From contig OY782500.1 in assembly GCA_963677885.1 (NCBI GenBank), positions 3,224,001 to 3,288,000 of the forward strand: a stretch of 64,000 bases of DNA, read 5' to 3'. Made by a program: the position numbers and the translations under genes. Source of the DNA: UBA1351 sp963677885. GTDB taxonomy: Bacteria; Bacillota; Clostridia; Lachnospirales; Vallitaleaceae. Below are positions 59,628-64,000 of the stretch, in pieces (positions within the stretch are counted from its first letter, which is position 1; each line of letters begins with the position of its first letter). The notes beneath the pieces are model-generated. The model searched no databases, was not told the DNA's origin, and worked only from the letters and a program-made list of their open reading frames with translations.

Positions 59628-61300
59628 TCGTTGCCGCAATGAAGCTGAATCCGATCATGGATGTTCTTAAGTCCGATGCCATGGTGCATGACATTACGCT
59701 TGTTCTCTTTTTTGAAGAGGGTTTCAATGGTCACTTCATCTATGCCTTTTCCATTATCAGAAATAATTATAAATAAAATGTCATCCTCGCGGGTGGCTTT
59801 TATTGTGATATGATATTGCTCGTTGCCCATATCCTCAAAGCCGTGAACGATGGAATTTTCGATGATTGGTTGAAGAATAAATCGAAGAATATACAGGTTT
59901 TCCAAAGTGTCAGGAATATCATAGACAACATCAAAGGTGTCCCCGAAGCGGTATTTTTGTATCTCTACATAGTTGACAATACTGGCGATTTCATCCTTTA
60001 GGTGGACTAAAGTTTCTTTGCCCGAAATATTATATTTAAGAAGATTAATAAGGGCATTGGTCATATCCTTAATGTTCTCAACATTCTGAATAGTTGCTAA
60101 CCATTTGATAGAATCCAGGGTATTGTAGAGGAAATGGGGATTGATCTGGGACTGAAGAATCTGGAACTCCATCTGGTCTTTCTCTTTTTCTTCGGCAATC
60201 ATTTTTTTAATCAAGTTGTTAAGGTTTTCGCTCATCTCATTAAAAGACATACCAAGCTGACCAAGTTCGTCATTTCTTTTGATGGGAACAAGGGTTTTGA
60301 AGTTACCGACTTCTACCTTATGGATATGTTTACGAAGGTCTCTAATCGGTTTGGTGAAAGAATGGGAAAGAATGAGAGAAACAATCCATGACAGGATAAT
60401 GAGAATCCCCATGGAAATCAGCGCCCATGGTGCCAGTTCATTGGTTTTCTCATAAATGTGATCAGCATTGATGATTCGAACGACCTTCCATCCACTGAAA
60501 TTTAAGGTGTCTGACAGGATGATACTTTCCTTGCCAAAAACGTCCTTAGTCATCTGGGTGCTGGGTAAATTCATAATCTCTGGGTTGTCGGTGATGATGC
60601 TGTCCAGATTGATATTGTAGGGAAACGAAAACAGGGTTTCACCTAGATGATTGACCACTAAGACTTTTTCGTCATACTGCATCCAGGAAGCCATAAACAT
60701 TTCCTGGAGATAGAGATAGTTCATATCGATGATGACCATACCGATTACCTGGTCTGAGTAAGGTTCTGTAATAGGACGAATGTTGGAAATGACACCACCG
60801 TCAGAATACATATGATAGTTCATTTTGGAACCTACAAAATAAAACTCATCGATAGTAAGGGGTTCTTTTAAGATGTCACCATAAAGTTCCCTCAGGGGTT
60901 CTTCCTTGACACCCCAGTCACTGGTATAAAACTCATCTTCCAAACCAAGAACATAAACGCCGGAAATATATTCCTGAACACTGACAATACCCTGTAGAAA
61001 GAGGTTGATCTCATTCTGATCCTTAATATAATTGACATCAGATTCGCCGATGTCATTGGTCAACATGGTAATGATCTCTTCGTTGTTGCTTAAGGAGTTG
61101 GAGGTGTTATCCACCAGATTAAGGAAAAATTCAACAGTTTGCTTTGTTTTTGAGGAAAGTTGAATTCTGTACTCGGTTTCGTTTTCTTTTAGGGCAGTAA
61201 AATAAGAAGCATATACTCCAATAGAAATGATGATTAGAGATAGGGTGGCGAAAAATCCTATATATATAAAAAACTGAGTTCGAATGGATTTGGTCTTCAT
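59552..61300 (-). CDS. YesM-type sensor histidine kinase
   Basis: 582 residues. TM1 (about 12-33), extracytoplasmic Cache-like sensor, TM2 (about 283-305), HAMP, then the His_kinase domain of LytS/YesM type: QSQINPHFLYNTLDSIKW near 382 with the phospho-His, and the ATP-binding segments IIENSIVHGFED and IIISDNGKGI. The C-terminal GIGLKNIHDRIQLHCG is typical. It probably senses sugar or polyol and phosphorylates the next gene's product. Seven-base gap to the regulator gene upstream. Confidence 0.93.
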   Translation of the reverse strand: MKTKSIRTQFFIYIGFFATLSLIIISIGVYASYFTALKENETEYRIQLSSKTKQTVEFFLNLVDNTSNSLSNNEEIITMLTNDIGESDVNYIKDQNEINLFLQGIVSVQEYISGVYVLGLEDEFYTSDWGVKEEPLRELYGDILKEPLTIDEFYFVGSKMNYHMYSDGGVISNIRPITEPYSDQVIGMVIIDMNYLYLQEMFMASWMQYDEKVLVVNHLGETLFSFPYNINLDSIITDNPEIMNLPSTQMTKDVFGKESIILSDTLNFSGWKVVRIINADHIYEKTNELAPWALISMGILIILSWIVSLILSHSFTKPIRDLRKHIHKVEVGNFKTLVPIKRNDELGQLGMSFNEMSENLNNLIKKMIAEEKEKDQMEFQILQSQINPHFLYNTLDSIKWLATIQNVENIKDMTNALINLLKYNISGKETLVHLKDEIASIVNYVEIQKYRFGDTFDVVYDIPDTLENLYILRFILQPIIENSIVHGFEDMGNEQYHITIKATREDDILFIIISDNGKGIDEVTIETLFKKENKRNVMHHGIGLKNIHDRIQLHCGNDYGLEVDSPSAGGTTIRLWLPVAEA

Positions 61301-61307
61301 AGGTCAC

Positions 61308-62834
61308 CTAGCCGTTTCTGTATTCTTTACAGGTCATCTTGGTAAATTCCTTAAATACTTTGGAAAAGTAATAGGGATTTTCAAAGCCGACTAAACCGGC
61401 AATCTCATATACTTTGAGGTGTGAATTAGCTAAGAGTTCCTTGGACTTTTTAATGCGGAACTGGTTTAAGTAAGTGGAAAAATTTATGGACATCTCCTGT
61501 TTGAATAAATGACTAAGATAGGAGGGGGAAATCTGAAGTTTTTCTGCAATATCTCCCAGTGAAATCGAATGACTGTAATGATCTTCAATATACTCCAGAG
61601 ACTTACTGATAATAAAAGAGTGGGAGTCATTGTTTTGTTCTACCATATTTTTCTGAAGAGTTTTGAATATCAGAAAGAGGTAATCTTTCATTTCAGTGAA
61701 GTTATAGAAATTTTCAAAAGGATAAAGCCTGTATTCTGTAGGCTTAAGGTTGTAGGACTGCTGGATATTGATGACTGTCTTCATCAATTGCTGGAACATA
61801 TCCTTGCATTGGTCATAATTTTTTCGTCGTTCAATCTGGGCAAAGAGTCTTCCTAGATATTCTGCCATATCCTTTTCCAAGCCATTGAGTATATACCGTC
61901 TAAGGCCAGTCAGCTCCATCGTAAGAAAATCGGTTCCCACACTGTCCATCCTTGGATATACAAAAATACCCCTGGAATCAAAGAAACTTCGTTGTTCAGC
62001 TTTCTGAGCCTCGACAAATAATTGTGGAAGGGCAGAGAAATCCAAAGAGGGCGATGAAATCCCAAAGGTTGTATTCAGGTTAAGGAATTTATGGAGATGG
62101 TGTGAAACATTTTGCAGATGCTTTTCGATATGTTCGTATTGATTAAAATCATAATTAAGAATTAAAACTAAAGTATTGTCCAGAGGAAGTGCCTGATATC
62201 TAAGGGCGTTACCAGTGGTGTTCTGCGACAAGAGATTCTGAAGGATCTTCTTGACCTGGAGCCTGTCCATATTAGGTTGGTCTTCTTTGGCGGCGCTAAA
62301 TATCCGGGTATAGACGATAGAAAAATAATCATGAGTAAATTTCTGGTTGAGCTTATCCAGAAGATCAGGTGGACATGAAAGTAAAACCTTGTCCCTTAAA
62401 CAGGTAACGAGGTGGTCTTCATCATCTTCACTTAGGAAGCCTTTCGCGGAAACTGAAGGACTTAAGTTTTGACTTAATTCTTTAAGAATGGTTAGGAGAT
62501 TATCCTCACCAAGTTCTGATTTCAGTATATAATGTTTAACACCTAACTGAATGGCGCCACGCGCATAATCAAAATCACTGTGGTGTGTTAGAATGATGGA
62601 TTTAAGCATAGGCTTAAGATCCTTAAGATAACCGAGTAATTCAAGTCCGTCCATACCCGGCATACCAATATCAGTAATAACAATATCCGGGTCTGTTGAC
62701 TCAAAAATCTGTATAGCCTCTTTGCCGTTTTTAGCCTGGCCGACAACTTCAAAACCGTGTTTTTCCCAATCAATAGTGGAAACCAATCCCACCCTAACCA
62801 GTAGTTCATCGTCGACGATAAGTACCTTAATCAT
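61308..62834 (-). CDS. YesN-type response regulator (receiver plus AraC output)
   Basis: 508 residues. Receiver with VLIVDDELLVRVG and phospho-Asp in DIVITDIGMPGMDG near 55; a long central helical domain; a C-terminal AraC pair of helix-turn-helix motifs (ISLGDIAEKLQISPSYLSHLFKQE; VYEIAGLVGFENPYYFSKVFKEF). CCTCCT on the plus strand is its ribosome site. With the kinase it likely activates the polyol operon, whose promoter is weak and has palindromes. Confidence 0.93.
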   Translation of the reverse strand: MIKVLIVDDELLVRVGLVSTIDWEKHGFEVVGQAKNGKEAIQIFESTDPDIVITDIGMPGMDGLELLGYLKDLKPMLKSIILTHHSDFDYARGAIQLGVKHYILKSELGEDNLLTILKELSQNLSPSVSAKGFLSEDDEDHLVTCLRDKVLLSCPPDLLDKLNQKFTHDYFSIVYTRIFSAAKEDQPNMDRLQVKKILQNLLSQNTTGNALRYQALPLDNTLVLILNYDFNQYEHIEKHLQNVSHHLHKFLNLNTTFGISSPSLDFSALPQLFVEAQKAEQRSFFDSRGIFVYPRMDSVGTDFLTMELTGLRRYILNGLEKDMAEYLGRLFAQIERRKNYDQCKDMFQQLMKTVINIQQSYNLKPTEYRLYPFENFYNFTEMKDYLFLIFKTLQKNMVEQNNDSHSFIISKSLEYIEDHYSHSISLGDIAEKLQISPSYLSHLFKQEMSINFSTYLNQFRIKKSKELLANSHLKVYEIAGLVGFENPYYFSKVFKEFTKMTCKEYRNG

Positions 62835-62867
62835 AACCCCTCCTGTGGTAACCTTTTCGCTACTCTT

Positions 62868-62896
62868 ATTATACCAAAATCAGAGCCTTTCTACAA
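62868..62896 (-). promoter_or_regulatory. Promoter of the YesN-YesM genes
   Basis: Minus-strand TTGTAG (62891-62896), 17-base spacer, TATAAT (62868-62873). Confidence 0.65.
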
Positions 62897-63007
62897 CGAA
62901 ATAGACCATAAATCATGGCTTTATTTCCAGTAAAATAGCCATATTGCCTATAATTTTGGACCAAGGTTTTTTCGGAAGATTTTAGGGTTTCCGATTTGGG
63001 ATTGAAG

Positions 63008-63041
63008 TTGACAAAAAACTTAAATAATGATAAATTAAGTT
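63008..63041 (+). promoter_or_regulatory. Promoter and inverted repeat before the LacI gene
   Basis: TTGACA (63008-63013), 17-base spacer, TAAATT (63031-63036). AACTTAA (63017-63023) and TTAAGTT (63035-63041) form an inverted repeat across the promoter, suiting autoregulation. Confidence 0.6.
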
Positions 63042-63060
63042 CAGTTTAAGTGATTTTAGT

Positions 63061-63128
63061 TGCTCGCCCATGCAACCTTAGCTGGTCATAAATCTCCGAT
63101 TTATTGCTCGCTTATGCATCCTAGGAGG
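63061..63128 (+). repeat. Hairpin repeat unit supplying the LacI ribosome binding site
   Basis: A partial unit (63061-63080) and a full one (63082-63123): CTGGTC-hairpin-TTGCTCG, ATGCATCCTA, running into TAGGAGG. Same family as at 24117-24220, 16201-16242 and 41282-41322. Confidence 0.72.
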
Positions 63129-63132
63129 AATA

Positions 63133-64000
63133 ATGAAGATAAAGTTACAAGATATTGCCAATGAATTGAATATTTCTGTTGCTGCGGTTTCTATGGCCAT
63201 TAATGGAAAAAAGGGAGTCAGTGACCAGACCAGAGATCAGGTTTTAGAACTGGCGGCCAAGTATGGCTACGAAGTAAAAAAGAAAGTGGAAGCTTCGGAT
63301 GATGTGACCCCCCTCTTTATTAAACTCCTGCGAGTGAAAAAAGAAGGTCTTGTTGCCCAAGATACAGCATTTTTCTCCAAGTTAATCGAGGGGATTGAAA
63401 ATGAAACCAAGAAAATGGATTGTCAGCTGGTTGTTTCCAACATGACCTGCAATGAAATGGATGAGGAATGGCTGGATAGTGAAAACAAGTCATCGATGGA
63501 TGGTTTAATAATCCTTGGTACGGAGTTGAATTCAGATGATCTGGAAATCCTGGATCAGCTTCGAAAACCTTTTGTAATCCTGGATTCCTACATGATAGGC
63601 AAGGACTGGGACTGCATTTTAATGAATAACCAACAGGCGGTTCATAAGGGAGTTTCTTATCTACTTGAAAAAGGGCATAAACAGATTGGTTACCTCAAAT
63701 CCTCTTATGCTATATATAACTTTGATGAACGCTATAGGTCATACGGTCAGTTTGTCTATGAGTCAAAAATTCAACAGAATCCCAGTCATGTTGTTGAAGT
63801 TGAACCAACACTTGACGGTGCCTATAAAGATATGTCAGCCTATCTGGATAGCTTAAAGGGTGATCTTAGCCAACTGCCAACAGCTTTTATGGCAGATAAT
63901 GATTTAATTGCAGTTGGTGTTATGAATGCGCTTATGGAAAGAGGGATTAAGGTTCCTGAACAGATATCAATCGTCGGCATCGATGATATGCCTTGTGGTA
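63133..64000 (+). CDS. LacI-family transcriptional regulator, 3' end cut by window
   Basis: First 289 residues of a usual 330-350. The N-terminal LacI helix-turn-helix is KLQDIANELNISVAAVSMAING, with VSDQTRDQVLELAAKYGY forming the hinge approach. The effector domain follows (FFSKLIEGIENETKKMDCQLVVS; FVILDSYMIG; FMADNDLIAVGVMNALMERGIKVPE; IVGIDDMPCG). It has no stop within the window. ATG 63133 follows AGGAGG, supplied by a repeat unit. It may control polyol or neighbouring sugar genes beyond the edge; effector unknown. Confidence 0.93.
   Translation, partial: MKIKLQDIANELNISVAAVSMAINGKKGVSDQTRDQVLELAAKYGYEVKKKVEASDDVTPLFIKLLRVKKEGLVAQDTAFFSKLIEGIENETKKMDCQLVVSNMTCNEMDEEWLDSENKSSMDGLIILGTELNSDDLEILDQLRKPFVILDSYMIGKDWDCILMNNQQAVHKGVSYLLEKGHKQIGYLKSSYAIYNFDERYRSYGQFVYESKIQQNPSHVVEVEPTLDGAYKDMSAYLDSLKGDLSQLPTAFMADNDLIAVGVMNALMERGIKVPEQISIVGIDDMPCG

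Overview
The window reads as a chromosomal segment from a low-to-moderate GC, anaerobic Gram-positive bacterium of the class Clostridia. This rests on strong AGGAGG-type ribosome binding sites, S-layer homology (SLH) domains, a PPi-type phosphofructokinase, agr-type peptide signalling, BlaI/BlaR1-like and SigY-like modules, and a c-di-GMP-I riboswitch over a YvyF-like flagellar gene. The genus cannot be fixed from sequence alone. Both ends cut genes: a sugar ABC permease on the left and a LacI regulator on the right. No prophage, CRISPR array or intact insertion sequence was seen.

Region by region. 1-8,300: end of a monosaccharide ABC transporter, two chemoreceptors, a flavin-type oxidase divergent from an Rrf2 regulator, an aldose-epimerase-like protein and a YkgJ-type Cys-cluster protein. 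8,350-16,115: a secreted SLH/GH18-like protein, a 98x-residue lipoprotein, and a BlaI-BlaR1 pair whose sensor domain lacks recognisable penicillin-binding motifs. 16,116-16,540: tRNA-Ala(GGC) with two small repeat elements that copy the tRNA 3' end. 16,540-24,022: pectin/hemicellulose sugar genes (GH4 with CHEV motif, GH51 arabinofuranosidase, two AraC regulators), and between them a peptide-signalling cassette: an HTH-TPR regulator divergent from a 47-residue exported pre-peptide and a PqqD-like protein, followed by pyroglutamyl peptidase. 24,117-28,312: a SigY-like operon (PLDc_N protein, ABC transporter, hydrolase, ECF sigma, zinc anti-sigma, zinc-ribbon membrane protein). 28,344-32,987: a heterodimeric ABC exporter followed by agrB and a 50-residue agrD whose leader hairpin hides the agrB ribosome site. 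32,988-40,172: two HD-GYP proteins, a periplasmic-type binding protein, a lipoprotein and the riboswitch-controlled YvyF-like gene. 40,282-46,733: a DUF4259-like protein, tRNA-Leu(CAG) with another tRNA-end repeat, a hydrolase, an OhrR-like regulator with glutathione peroxidase, and a large PAS-GGDEF protein. 46,990-64,000: a complete four-carbon polyol (erythritol/threitol type) uptake and catabolic operon, PPi-PFK, an EIIC-EAL fusion, a YesM/YesN two-component pair and a LacI regulator.

How it fits together. The right third is a self-contained unit: a binding protein, two permeases and two ATPases import a polyol; an MDR dehydrogenase oxidises it; DhaK/DhaL phosphorylate the ketose; an RpiB-family isomerase yields an aldose phosphate; YesM/YesN and LacI are the likely regulators. 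c-di-GMP is a recurring theme (one GGDEF, one EAL, two HD-GYP, one riboswitch). Two independent peptide-signalling systems lie 12 kb apart; the first, with its PqqD-like partner, is the best candidate here for an undescribed system. A family of roughly 42-base hairpin units recurs at four loci, twice beside tRNA genes and twice supplying the ribosome binding site of the following gene.
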